This document shows, in pieces, positions 1 to 5,917 of a stretch of DNA of 6,953 nucleotides. The notes below the pieces were generated by a model. The model had not been told where the DNA came from, did not search any database, and was given only the letters and a program-made list of their open reading frames with translations. Made by a program: the position numbers and the translations under genes. The DNA lies in NCBI GenBank assembly GCA_022565015.1, contig JADFKI010000208.1, positions 1-6,953 on the forward strand. The letters are read 5' to 3'. Numbering within the stretch: the first letter of the stretch is position 1; the number at the start of each line of letters is the position of its first letter. This DNA is from Chloroflexota bacterium. Lineage in GTDB: Bacteria > Chloroflexota > Dehalococcoidia > Lucifugimonadales > JADFKI01.

Positions 1-245
1 AGTGGCGAAGGGCGGCGAAAAACCTGCGTTATTCTGCCCCCTCCAGTGCTGCTTCGAGCTGGAGGCGAAATCGCTATGCCGCCGCTATTCATCGGGCGTG
101 CCGCTCTTACAGCCTAACCGAAAACCGCCACGAATGGTTCGACAAGCTCACCACGAACGGGCAATCTTCCGTTCGTCCTGAGCACTGTCGAAGGACCGTA
201 AAACGTCAAATTAAGGTTTTCGAATAGGCTCTTTGACAAAAAACG
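1..245. other. left-edge non-coding region
   Basis: No recognisable gene is visible. All three plus frames are open from base 1 (stops near 115, 181 and 225), but their translations are Arg/Ala/Ser-rich and match no family, so a gene tail entering from the left can be neither called nor excluded. A 7-bp inverted repeat, CCTCCAG (40-46) with CTGGAGG (59-65), could form a small hairpin. The only clear element is the REP-like palindrome described separately. The minus-strand aldolase gene ends at 246, so this is its downstream flank. Confidence 0.5.
136..197. repeat. REP-like extragenic inverted repeat
   Basis: The left arm (136-160) contains TTCGACA followed by GCTCACCACGAACGG. The right arm (169-197) reads in reverse complement as TTCGACA, then GTGCTCAGGACGAACGG. 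The arms pair imperfectly around an 8-base loop (161-168) to give a long stem-loop. Repeats of the TTCGACA...GCTCAGGACGAACGG type are recalled as common, dispersed intergenic palindromes in many bacterial genomes. Here the element sits about 50 bases past the aldolase stop codon, where it could stabilise or end that transcript. No transposase gene is nearby. Confidence 0.7.
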
Positions 246-1034
246 CTATCCGCCGATTTCGTCGCGAATATCCTTCAGCCTGTCCCTCAACGATCGCAGA
301 AGGACGGCGGGCGGAGGCGGCGAGACGTGGCAGTATCCCACGCCTAGCTCGAGAAGCTCCTTGGGGCCCAGTGGGAAGGCCGCGTGATTCATCGGGATCT
401 GTAGCTTGGCCTTCCCTATTCCCTTGACCTTTGCCGCCAGGTCCTCGATGCCCGCTCTCAGTCGCGGGTCTGCCGGGTCCGTGACGCCCAGGGCCTGGGA
501 AAAGTCCGTGGGTCCGATGGAAACGAGGTCGATGCCGTCCAGGGCCGCGATCTCCTCCACATCGTCAATGGCCTTCTGGTCCTCGGCCATGACGGAGAGA
601 ATTATCTGCTCGTTGGACTGCCGTACGTGGTCCCTCCATGGTACGGTGCCGAACCGCGCGGCACGTGTTCCGGAGGCACCGCCTCGGTCGCCCAGAGGCG
701 GATACCGGACGGCCTCCACAGCCTTTCTTGCGCCTTCGATGCCGTCGACGTGCGGCACGATTATCCCCTCCGCGCCGGCGTCGAGCACTCGCAGGATGAG
801 CTTGGCGTCGTTGTCAGGCACTCGTACGATGGACGTTACTCCGGCAAGGTCCGCGGCCCTGATCATCTCGCCGACCATCCTCAGATCGAAGTCCGTGTGC
901 TCCATGTCAATGAAGGCGGCGTCGTAGCCGGCCAGGCCGATGATCTCGACGATCTGCGGGTCGGCGAAGGTCACGTACGTGCCCAGGGCCAGCTTGCCCT
1001 CTCGCATGACGCGCCTTACCCGGTTTTCTCGCAT
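246..1034 (-). CDS. HpcH/HpaI family aldolase (metal-dependent class II)
   Basis: A 262-residue protein, the usual length for the HpcH/HpaI family of cytosolic class II aldolases, which reversibly cleave 4-hydroxy-2-oxo acids to pyruvate plus an aldehyde. It has the family's landmarks in order: IDMEH with the putative catalytic His46, Arg71 in the VRVP segment (substrate carboxylate), the IIVPHVDG strand (91-98), the YPPLGDRG loop (111-118), Glu151 in VMAED and Asp177 in IGPTDF. Glu151 and Asp177 correspond to the two metal ligands of E. coli HpaI. All key residues look intact, so an active enzyme is likely, but the substrate cannot be read from sequence. The ATG has a strong GAGGAG at 1041-1046 (7-base gap) and a good upstream promoter. 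The next gene upstream is 319 bases away, so it is probably transcribed alone. Citrate-lyase beta-like members are a less likely alternative, given the HpaI-type motifs. Confidence 0.93.
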   Translation of the reverse strand: MRENRVRRVMREGKLALGTYVTFADPQIVEIIGLAGYDAAFIDMEHTDFDLRMVGEMIRAADLAGVTSIVRVPDNDAKLILRVLDAGAEGIIVPHVDGIEGARKAVEAVRYPPLGDRGGASGTRAARFGTVPWRDHVRQSNEQIILSVMAEDQKAIDDVEEIAALDGIDLVSIGPTDFSQALGVTDPADPRLRAGIEDLAAKVKGIGKAKLQIPMNHAAFPLGPKELLELGVGYCHVSPPPPAVLLRSLRDRLKDIRDEIGG

Positions 1035-1097
1035 GTGCTACTCCTCTAAGTGCGGCGTCCAGGGCTCGGCGTCCCCGGCCGCGAATGTACGTGGCGA

Positions 1098-1126
1098 AGT
1101 GTATGGGTAAGGGCCCGCTGCGTCAA
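1098..1126 (-). promoter_or_regulatory. sigma70-type promoter of the aldolase gene
   Basis: Read on the minus strand, TTGACG (1121-1126) is followed after exactly 17 bases by TACACT (1098-1103). These match the -35 consensus at 5 of 6 positions and the -10 consensus at 4 of 6, with ideal spacing. Transcription would start near 1091, giving a leader of about 57 bases before the ATG at 1034. Confidence 0.6.
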
Positions 1127-1138
1127 GAATAGCCTATG

Positions 1139-1151
1139 GCCTTTGAAAGGC
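1139..1151. promoter_or_regulatory. short palindrome just upstream of the aldolase promoter
   Basis: GCCTTT-G-AAAGGC is a perfect 6+6 palindrome around one central base. It lies about 12 bases upstream of the -35 hexamer, a position where activators or repressors often bind. A match this short can arise by chance, so a regulatory role is only suggested. Confidence 0.25.
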
Positions 1152-1353
1152 TAAAGAAGTTGTGGCAGAGCGTTCCCCGTCCCGGGAGCTCGTCTTCTCA
1201 CCCCCTCCGATTCGTCGGACCGAAATGGGGGAAGGGACTACTTATTTCTCCATCGGATCGGTCCGCGTTGGCTTCCCAACGGATGGGGATTTTCAGTGTG
1301 AGGGCGGCCATCCCTGGATTGCACCGGGCAACGTATGCGGTGGCCGGAGGGCG

Positions 1354-3033
1354 CTACTGAAGGAGAAGCTCGCGGAAGTCGACCCTCGGCCTCGCGTGCG
1401 CGTCGGTGCCGAGGATCGCGCCGTTCTGGTCCAGCCAGTAGTAGCTCGAGCCCGCCCAGACCTCGATCGTCTCGCCCGTTCGCGGGTCGGTCGTCCTCTC
1501 GACCACGCGTCGAGCGTCGGAGCCTCGATCGAGGATGCCGTCGTAGGCCTGCTGCTGGTAGCCGAACTTGTCGCTTATGATTCCACTGATCTTGGGGCTC
1601 ATGTCGGCGATGATCTGGGACTGCGCGCCCGTAAGGTCGGTCTGAGACCTCAGCCAGGCCTCGTTCATCTGAAACGAGCCGGCCAGGTGTTCGAGCTCGG
1701 ACAGCGCATCTCCGAAGCGCACCGGCGGCGCCTCGGCGGCGTAGAGCCGCCATACCTTCCAGGCCCTGCCGATAGGGTGCGACAAGACTGTCGTTACTAT
1801 CAGGGCGCCGCCTCGACGGGCTTCGCCCTCTCTGTCGTACACGTACTCGACCAGGCTGGCGTGGAAAGACCCAAGTCCGGTGGCGTTCAGCGCCCTGTTG
1901 ACGTCGGGTAGTGCCGTGCTGCTCACTATTTCGACTCGGCTGGGGTAGGTCGGGAACAAGAATTGGGTCAGGAAATCGGCTCCCGGCGCATAGTATCGCA
2001 CCGGCCATTCGACACCGGCATTGTCCCGATAGACGCCGCCCGTGCCGATGCCGGAGGAGGCGAGAACAGCGTTAGGCTCGATGTAAAACGAGAAGCCGTC
2101 GCCGAGATACAGGTATATCTCTTCATCGGGCGACGTCGCCTCCACCCGCGCCTGTGCCAGCGCGAGACTCGGCCTCCGCACACCGCCTTCGATCTGCCAG
2201 CCGGCGGGGACATCCACCGAAAATGCGCTCTCTGCGGGGTCCTCCCAACGCAAATATCTTGAAACAGCCGTGTCGATCGCGGAGGGCGGCCCGCTTGGCC
2301 TGAAGCTCTCCGCTATACGGGCAAAAACGTCCTGAGAGTCTTCGAAGAGGTCGAGAGGAGCACGCATGATGTAAACGTTTATGGCTGTCCCTTCGTCAGA
2401 CTCCTTCCAGGTCATGAAGGCTTCGCTTCGCGTACCAACCGACTCGCCGCTGGAACGCAGCGCGCCCTTCGCCGCGGACTCGGGAGGGCCCCACTTGGTG
2501 CCGGGGGTCATACCCGCCAGAAGCCGCCTGAAGGTCTGGCCGAAGCTACCTGGATTTAGGCTGCCGGTTATGAACAGGGGCCATATGACCACGGTCTCGT
2601 GGCCTGGCCCCATCACCGCGATGGAGCCGCTATCGCGCTTGACGTCGACGGACCAGGTGCTCGGACGCTCCAGGGAAAAGCCGAACGGGTCGCCATGGGT
2701 CGTCCAGCGGAAAGGAGCGGGCGCTATCCTAGCTGCCGTGTCATTTGCACCGCCGGTGGGTTCGGGAGTTGCTGACCGCCTTAAGGTCGGTTGAACGCGA
2801 GTCTCCCGGCTCCAGGGCTCGAGCTCCTCTTGCGATGCCTCGACCGCGCTAATATTCCTCAGGGACGGCAACGCCCTGGTAGTGGGACCAGGTATCGTTG
2901 AATCGGCATTTTCGACCGCGCGATCATGGGTCGGGGCCTCGCTCTCGGGCTCTTCGGGAGCCGCGTATTGGACGCACGCCGCGAGCGACACGGTTACAAT
3001 GATCACAAAGATTATGGTGCGGCAGACTGTCAT
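1354..3033 (-). CDS. large putative lipoprotein with duplicated extracytoplasmic domain, function unknown
   Basis: Starting at 3033, the 559-residue product opens with a hydrophobic stretch ending VSLAAC, a lipobox whose Cys (residue 20) would be lipidated, so the protein is probably membrane-anchored outside the cytoplasm. A Pro/Glu/Thr-rich linker follows to about residue 105. Two similar units come next: the first opens with FGFSLERPSTW and ends near AESFRPSG (about 115-248), the second opens with AFSVDVPAGW and ends near AGSFQMN (about 270-457). The shared F-S-x-x-x-P-x-x-W start and S-F end suggest tandem duplication, resembling PsbP/Mog1-like beta folds only in pattern. The C-terminal 90 residues contain SSYYWLDQNGAILGT and a VDF ending. 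This start is preferred because GGAG (3045-3048) lies 11 bases upstream and it places the signal peptide at the terminus. An in-frame ATG at 3081 would add 16 polar residues and has no clear ribosome site. I do not recognise the family, and there is no catalytic motif. Confidence 0.8.
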   Translation of the reverse strand: MTVCRTIIFVIIVTVSLAACVQYAAPEEPESEAPTHDRAVENADSTIPGPTTRALPSLRNISAVEASQEELEPWSRETRVQPTLRRSATPEPTGGANDTAARIAPAPFRWTTHGDPFGFSLERPSTWSVDVKRDSGSIAVMGPGHETVVIWPLFITGSLNPGSFGQTFRRLLAGMTPGTKWGPPESAAKGALRSSGESVGTRSEAFMTWKESDEGTAINVYIMRAPLDLFEDSQDVFARIAESFRPSGPPSAIDTAVSRYLRWEDPAESAFSVDVPAGWQIEGGVRRPSLALAQARVEATSPDEEIYLYLGDGFSFYIEPNAVLASSGIGTGGVYRDNAGVEWPVRYYAPGADFLTQFLFPTYPSRVEIVSSTALPDVNRALNATGLGSFHASLVEYVYDREGEARRGGALIVTTVLSHPIGRAWKVWRLYAAEAPPVRFGDALSELEHLAGSFQMNEAWLRSQTDLTGAQSQIIADMSPKISGIISDKFGYQQQAYDGILDRGSDARRVVERTTDPRTGETIEVWAGSSYYWLDQNGAILGTDAHARPRVDFRELLLQ

Positions 3034-3132
3034 ATATGAAAAATCTCCAGTCGAATCTTTAGTAACCACATCCAAACTCATGCGAAACGGTTGATTTAAG
3101 TTGGCTGGTGAGCGGTTTTTTGCCGGGTAACT

Positions 3133-3166
3133 CGCCGGAACCGAGGTATCTGACGCCGGTACCGAG
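3133..3166. repeat. 13-bp direct repeat with 21-bp period in the divergent spacer
   Basis: CGCCGGAACCGAG (3133-3145) recurs as CGCCGGTACCGAG (3154-3166), identical at 12 of 13 positions and offset by 21 bases, which is two helical turns. The second copy contains the palindrome CGGTACCG. The pair lies between the divergent lipoprotein and dehydratase genes, 48 bases before the dehydratase ATG. The same-face spacing suggests paired operator sites, but no regulator is identified. Confidence 0.35.
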
Positions 3167-3213
3167 AGGCAAGGCCGGCAGTAAATCCTCTTGCTCAGGA
3201 AAGGACGGAAAAA

Positions 3214-3564
3214 ATGCTGACTAGAGAAAAGTGTGTGGCGTGCAGGCGGGACTCACCCCTCGTCACCCAGGAGGAGGTCGTCGAGCTGCGCCCGCAGATA
3301 CCGGACTGGGACCTGACGAACTCCGACGGAATCGATCGACTGCAGAGGGTCTTCAAATTCGGAAACTTCGCGGACGCGCTGGAGTTTGCCACTGCTCTGG
3401 GCGGCGCCGCGGACGCCGAGGGCCACCATCCTCGTCTGACCGTCGAGTGGGGCCGCGTCGGCGTGGACTGGTGGACGCACAAGATCAGGGGCCTGCACCG
3501 CAACGATTTCATCATGGCGGCCAAGACCGATGCCATGTTCGCGGAAAGTTCTCCGAAATCCTAG
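3214..3564 (+). CDS. phhB: pterin-4a-carbinolamine dehydratase
   Basis: A 116-residue protein of the PCD/DCoH family, small cytosolic enzymes that dehydrate 4a-hydroxytetrahydropterin to quinonoid dihydropterin so that the pterin cofactor of aromatic amino acid hydroxylases can be recycled. The family signature fits completely by hand count: Asp67, then three residues, His71-His72-Pro73, five residues, Trp79, nine residues, His89, eight residues, Asp98. His71, His72 and His89 match the three active-site histidines of mammalian PCD. The N-terminal CVAC pair (Cys7, Cys10) and the following LVTQEEV segment are typical of bacterial members. AAGGA at 3201-3205 sits 8 bases before the ATG and supports this start. 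The reductase gene begins 112 bases downstream on the same strand. No phenylalanine hydroxylase is in the window, so the hydroxylase partner, if there is one, lies elsewhere, or the enzyme serves another pterin-dependent process. Confidence 0.95.
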   Translation: MLTREKCVACRRDSPLVTQEEVVELRPQIPDWDLTNSDGIDRLQRVFKFGNFADALEFATALGGAADAEGHHPRLTVEWGRVGVDWWTHKIRGLHRNDFIMAAKTDAMFAESSPKS

Positions 3565-3579
3565 TCGCCTTCGAGATAT

Positions 3580-3591
3580 GTCGTTAACGAC
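3580..3591. promoter_or_regulatory. perfect 12-bp palindrome between the dehydratase and reductase genes
   Basis: GTCGTTAACGAC is its own reverse complement. It lies 15 bases after the dehydratase stop and upstream of the possible reductase promoter, a plausible operator position for a dimeric repressor. A perfect 12-mer palindrome is expected about 1.7 times by chance in a window of this length, so location is the only support. Confidence 0.2.
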
Positions 3592-3604
3592 CCGGCTCCT
3601 TTGA

Positions 3605-3634
3605 TTGCTAGGACCGGCCTTCCTGCGCTACCAT
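3605..3634 (+). promoter_or_regulatory. possible weak promoter of the reductase gene
   Basis: TTGCTA (3605-3610) and TACCAT (3629-3634) each match the sigma70 hexamers at 4 of 6 positions and are 18 bases apart. Transcription would start near 3641, about 36 bases before the TTG start codon. A second -10-like TACACT at 3650-3655 has no partner -35 and lies too close to the ribosome site. Read-through from the dehydratase gene is an equally good explanation for expression. Confidence 0.25.
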
Positions 3635-3660
3635 TCCATGGCCGTCGAATACACTGTGTG

Positions 3661-3679
3661 AGGAGGGCGTCTGTCGTTG
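3661..3679 (+). promoter_or_regulatory. ribosome binding site that fixes the TTG start of the reductase
   Basis: AGGAGGG at 3661-3667 is a near-perfect Shine-Dalgarno sequence 9 bases before TTG at 3677-3679. An in-frame TGA at 3659-3661 rules out a longer protein except for a CTG codon at 3671. The next in-frame ATG (3695) would cut off the first strand of the FAD-binding fold. Confidence 0.7.
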
Positions 3680-4882
3680 CACGATGTCATAGTCATGGGC
3701 GCAGGCCCGGCGGGCAGTATGACCGCGCTGAGGCTCGCGGAAATGGGCCACGGGGTCCTCGTTCTGGACTGGCGGGAGATACTAGGCGACAAGCTCTGCA
3801 CCGGAATAATCGGCAACGAGTGCGCCGACTACTTTCCTCCCGACGAATCCCACATATATCACGAGGCGCGTTCGGCGACGATCGTTTCGCCAAAGGGCCG
3901 CAGGCTTCGCGTCGAAAAGGCGTCTCCCCAGGCGCTGATCGTCGACCGAGTCGCATACGTTGGCTCCGTCGCCGACAGGGCCAGGGAAGCCGGCGCCGAA
4001 TTCATTCTGGGAGCGCGGGTGACCGCGGTGCAGGTCTCGACCGATGGCGTGACGGTGCGGACGGAGGCTTCCGGTGGCAGTCGCAGTCATCGCGGCAAGA
4101 TGGCCGTCGTGGCAGGCGGCTTCAACTCGCCCCTCGTTCGCATGGCGGGCCTTGGAAGCGACGAACCTCAGGACTTCATGATCGGCAGCCAGGCCGAGGT
4201 CGAGGCGCTCGACCTGTGCGAAACGGAGGTCTACCTGGGCAACGAGGTCTCGCCGAAGTCCTTCGCATGGCTCGTGCCGGTGTCCGAAGGCAGGGCCCTT
4301 GTTGGCCTGGTGTCTCGCGAGAGGCTGAACGGCCACGCCGAATCATTTCTGGAGAGCCTCAGAAGGCAGTCGAAGATCGGGAAGCTCATAAAAGGGCCAA
4401 GGAGCTGGGGCATACCCGTGAAGCCTCTGTCGAGGACCTATGGCGACCGCGTCCTCGTGACCGGCGACGCTGCGGGCCTCGTGAAGCCTACGACGGGCGG
4501 CGGCATATACTACTCGTTCATCTCAGGGGACGCCGCGGCCCAGACTGCGGATGAGGCCATCAAGGCCGACGATTTTTCGTCGCGAAGGCTCAGGGGCTAT
4601 GAGAAGCGATGGAAGTCTGTCTTCGGCAACGAGCTCCAGATCGGCTATCATGCCCGCGCCTTTTACGAGTCGCTCAGCGACGACCAGATCGAGCGAATGT
4701 TCGGCGAGTTCCTGGATAAGGATGCCCTGGGCGATGTGATCAACTCGGATGATTTTTCGTTCGATTGGCACGGGAAGGCGATCTTGAAAGTGCTCCGACA
4801 TTCGAGCCTGCTCCAGGTGGTCAAGTCGCTGGGACCTGCCGCCGCACCCTTCCTTGCCCGCGTGTTCCGGTCCGGTGGCTGA
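3677..4882 (+). CDS. FAD-dependent geranylgeranyl reductase family protein
   Basis: A 401-residue flavoprotein of the geranylgeranyl reductase family, which saturates double bonds of isoprenoid chains (archaeal lipid tails, chlorophyll phytyl chains, menaquinone side chains). The N-terminus has the Rossmann dinucleotide motif GAGPAG (8-13) with an acidic Asp31 after the second strand, then KLCTG (39-43), the position of the conserved Cys-Gly segment of this family. FAWLVP (196-201) matches the aromatic-Trp-Pro substrate-cage motif, and GDAAGLVKPTTGGGIYY (263-279) is the hallmark FAD-binding and active-site stretch. No membrane helix is evident; such enzymes are usually membrane-associated. 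Translation starts at TTG. In a bacterium the most likely substrates are quinone or other polyprenyl chains, but the substrate cannot be deduced, and other FAD-dependent oxidoreductases of the same superfamily remain possible. It follows the pterin dehydratase gene by 112 bases and may share its transcript. A nested hairpin begins 16 bases past the stop. Confidence 0.9.
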   Translation: MHDVIVMGAGPAGSMTALRLAEMGHGVLVLDWREILGDKLCTGIIGNECADYFPPDESHIYHEARSATIVSPKGRRLRVEKASPQALIVDRVAYVGSVADRAREAGAEFILGARVTAVQVSTDGVTVRTEASGGSRSHRGKMAVVAGGFNSPLVRMAGLGSDEPQDFMIGSQAEVEALDLCETEVYLGNEVSPKSFAWLVPVSEGRALVGLVSRERLNGHAESFLESLRRQSKIGKLIKGPRSWGIPVKPLSRTYGDRVLVTGDAAGLVKPTTGGGIYYSFISGDAAAQTADEAIKADDFSSRRLRGYEKRWKSVFGNELQIGYHARAFYESLSDDQIERMFGEFLDKDALGDVINSDDFSFDWHGKAILKVLRHSSLLQVVKSLGPAAAPFLARVFRSGG

Positions 4883-4898
4883 AAGTATGCAGCCCTGA

Positions 4899-4943
4899 AA
4901 TCGGCGCCTGGCAATCTTTGCCACTTCTGGTCTCTCGCCGATT
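4899..4943. terminator. nested hairpin between convergent genes, possible bidirectional terminator
   Basis: An outer 8-bp stem, AATCGGCG (4899-4906) with CGCCGATT (4936-4943), encloses a perfect 6-bp hairpin, TGGCAA (4909-4914) with TTGCCA (4918-4923) around a 3-base loop. It starts 16 bases after the reductase stop and lies 12 bases past the stop of the convergent carbamoyltransferase gene, the expected place for a shared terminator. No T-run follows on either strand, so it may instead be a transcript-end stabiliser or a Rho-linked site. Confidence 0.5.
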
Positions 4944-4955
4944 GCTGTCTGCAGT

Positions 4956-5864
4956 CTACTCGGCAAGCATCTGGTGAAGTATCGCCATCCGTGTGATCAG
5001 GGCGTTCTCCGACTGTCGATAGAAAGCCAGCCTATCGTCCTTGACTTCGACGGAGAAATCCCCGCTCCGCTGCATCGGGTCCAGGATTACGCAGTTAGGC
5101 TTCAGCCTGGACATGAACTCTTCGTCGATGTGAAGATTCACCTGGCTGCGGGCCTGGAGCAGCTGCGCGTGCGCCACCGTCCTGGGCGCGTTCAGGTAGA
5201 TGGCGTCGGCGCCCTCGACGGCGGCGATATCTTTTTCGGTAGTAAGCCGGAGATTTCTCTCTTCGCAAAGCGACGCGACCCTGGGGTCGATGTTTCCGCT
5301 TATTGGGATAAGGGTCACCTTCACGCCATCGAATAGGGAGAGGCCCTTCAAGAGCGCGCTCACGTTCCTGTGTTCGAGACGACCCACGACGGCGATGGTT
5401 TTCCCGTCGATCTTCCCCAGCTCTCTGTGGATCGTGTATAGGTCCGCCAGGGCCTGCGTGGGGTGATCGTCCAGGCTGCCGCCGTTGATGACCGGCATTG
5501 CGTCCGTGGCCTCGGCCCTCTCGATGACGCCGGCGTCGCTGCTTCGGACGACGACCACGTCCACGTGCAGGCTGGCCAGAAGGTCGATGACGTTATCGAT
5601 GAAGTTGGCCGTCGTCACCGGGAAGAACTGCGACGCGTCCTCCGTGTGGTAGGCCTGGCCGCCCAGCAGTCCGATGGCGCGCTCGAAGGAGGTCCTGGTC
5701 AGGAAGCTCGGCTCGTAGAAGAGACAGTACAGGGCACGGCCGGCGAGCTCCCGGCTGCTGCCCGATATCTCTCTCAGCCCGTCGCAGAGCGGGAAGACCT
5801 CTTTCTCGATCCACTCTCTCTCTAGCCGGGCGGTGTCGGTCAAGTGAGAGTACTCGGGCATCAT
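4956..5864 (-). CDS. aspartate/ornithine carbamoyltransferase family protein, atypical active site
   Basis: A 302-residue protein, the normal length of a catalytic carbamoyltransferase chain, most like aspartate carbamoyltransferase (pyrB). Fold signatures are clear: LFYEPS...TRTSFE (48-61), VVVVR with Arg107, PVINGG...DDHPTQALADLYTI (124-145, His134 and Gln137) and GRLEHRNVS (161-169). Several normally invariant positions differ. The carbamoyl-phosphate motif S-T-R-T-R reads S-F-L-T-R (53-57), replacing the Arg equivalent to E. coli Arg54 by Leu. The 80s loop lacks the lysine equivalent to Lys84. H-P-L-P-R reads D-P-M-Q-R (262-266), and the aspartate-binding TRVQ region reads NAPR (225-228). 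The SFLTR codons were checked base by base. Either the substrate has changed or catalysis is lost, so calling it PyrB would overreach. GGAGG sits only 1 base before the first ATG (5864) and 4 before the second (5861), so translation may begin at either. It is probably monocistronic. Confidence 0.85.
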   Translation of the reverse strand: MMPEYSHLTDTARLEREWIEKEVFPLCDGLREISGSSRELAGRALYCLFYEPSFLTRTSFERAIGLLGGQAYHTEDASQFFPVTTANFIDNVIDLLASLHVDVVVVRSSDAGVIERAEATDAMPVINGGSLDDHPTQALADLYTIHRELGKIDGKTIAVVGRLEHRNVSALLKGLSLFDGVKVTLIPISGNIDPRVASLCEERNLRLTTEKDIAAVEGADAIYLNAPRTVAHAQLLQARSQVNLHIDEEFMSRLKPNCVILDPMQRSGDFSVEVKDDRLAFYRQSENALITRMAILHQMLAE

Positions 5865-5908
5865 GCCTCCATCGAATCATCCAAGATAAAGTCCCGTCGC
5901 CGCTAAAG

Positions 5909-5917
5909 ATTGTAGCA
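5909..5917 (-). promoter_or_regulatory. extended -10 promoter of the carbamoyltransferase gene
   Basis: On the minus strand TGCTACAAT combines TACAAT (5 of 6 to the -10 consensus, 5909-5914) with an upstream TG one base away, the extended -10 motif. There is no good -35 hexamer at 16-18 bases, as is usual for this promoter class. The start site would be near 5902, leaving a leader of about 38 bases. Confidence 0.5.

Larger units (their letters stand above)
1035..1353. other. intergenic region between aldolase and lipoprotein genes
   Basis: This 319-base spacer holds the aldolase promoter and an upstream palindrome, both listed separately. Two hairpins lie nearer the lipoprotein gene. One has TCCGA (1206-1210) pairing with TCGGA (1215-1219) across a TTCG loop, flanked by CCCCC (1201-1205) and GGGGG (1227-1231). 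The other has CGTTGG (1266-1271) pairing with CCAACG (1276-1281) across a 4-base loop, about 70 bases past the lipoprotein stop. Neither is followed by a T-run, so they are at best weak terminators. Open frames crossing this spacer have no family resemblance. Confidence 0.45.

Noticed and set aside
406..1049. Plus-strand frames antisense to the aldolase (406-927, 627-1049)
   Set aside because: The minus-strand aldolase accounts for the region with all catalytic motifs present. The antisense products have no recognisable features.
1162..2008. Long open frames on both strands over the lipoprotein gene (1162-1911 plus, 1238-2008 minus)
   Set aside because: High GC leaves many frames open. Their products are Arg-rich and featureless, while the lipoprotein frame has a lipobox, a ribosome site and plausible domain structure.
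3034..3081. Upstream ATG at 3081 for the lipoprotein
   Set aside because: It would place 16 polar residues before the signal peptide and has no Shine-Dalgarno, whereas the ATG at 3033 has GGAG and puts the lipobox at residues 17-20.
3601..4554. 317-codon plus-strand frame overlapping the reductase
   Set aside because: It is a frame shadow of the reductase gene: Arg/Gly-rich, no family motif, no ribosome site, and the overlapping frame has clear FAD-binding signatures.
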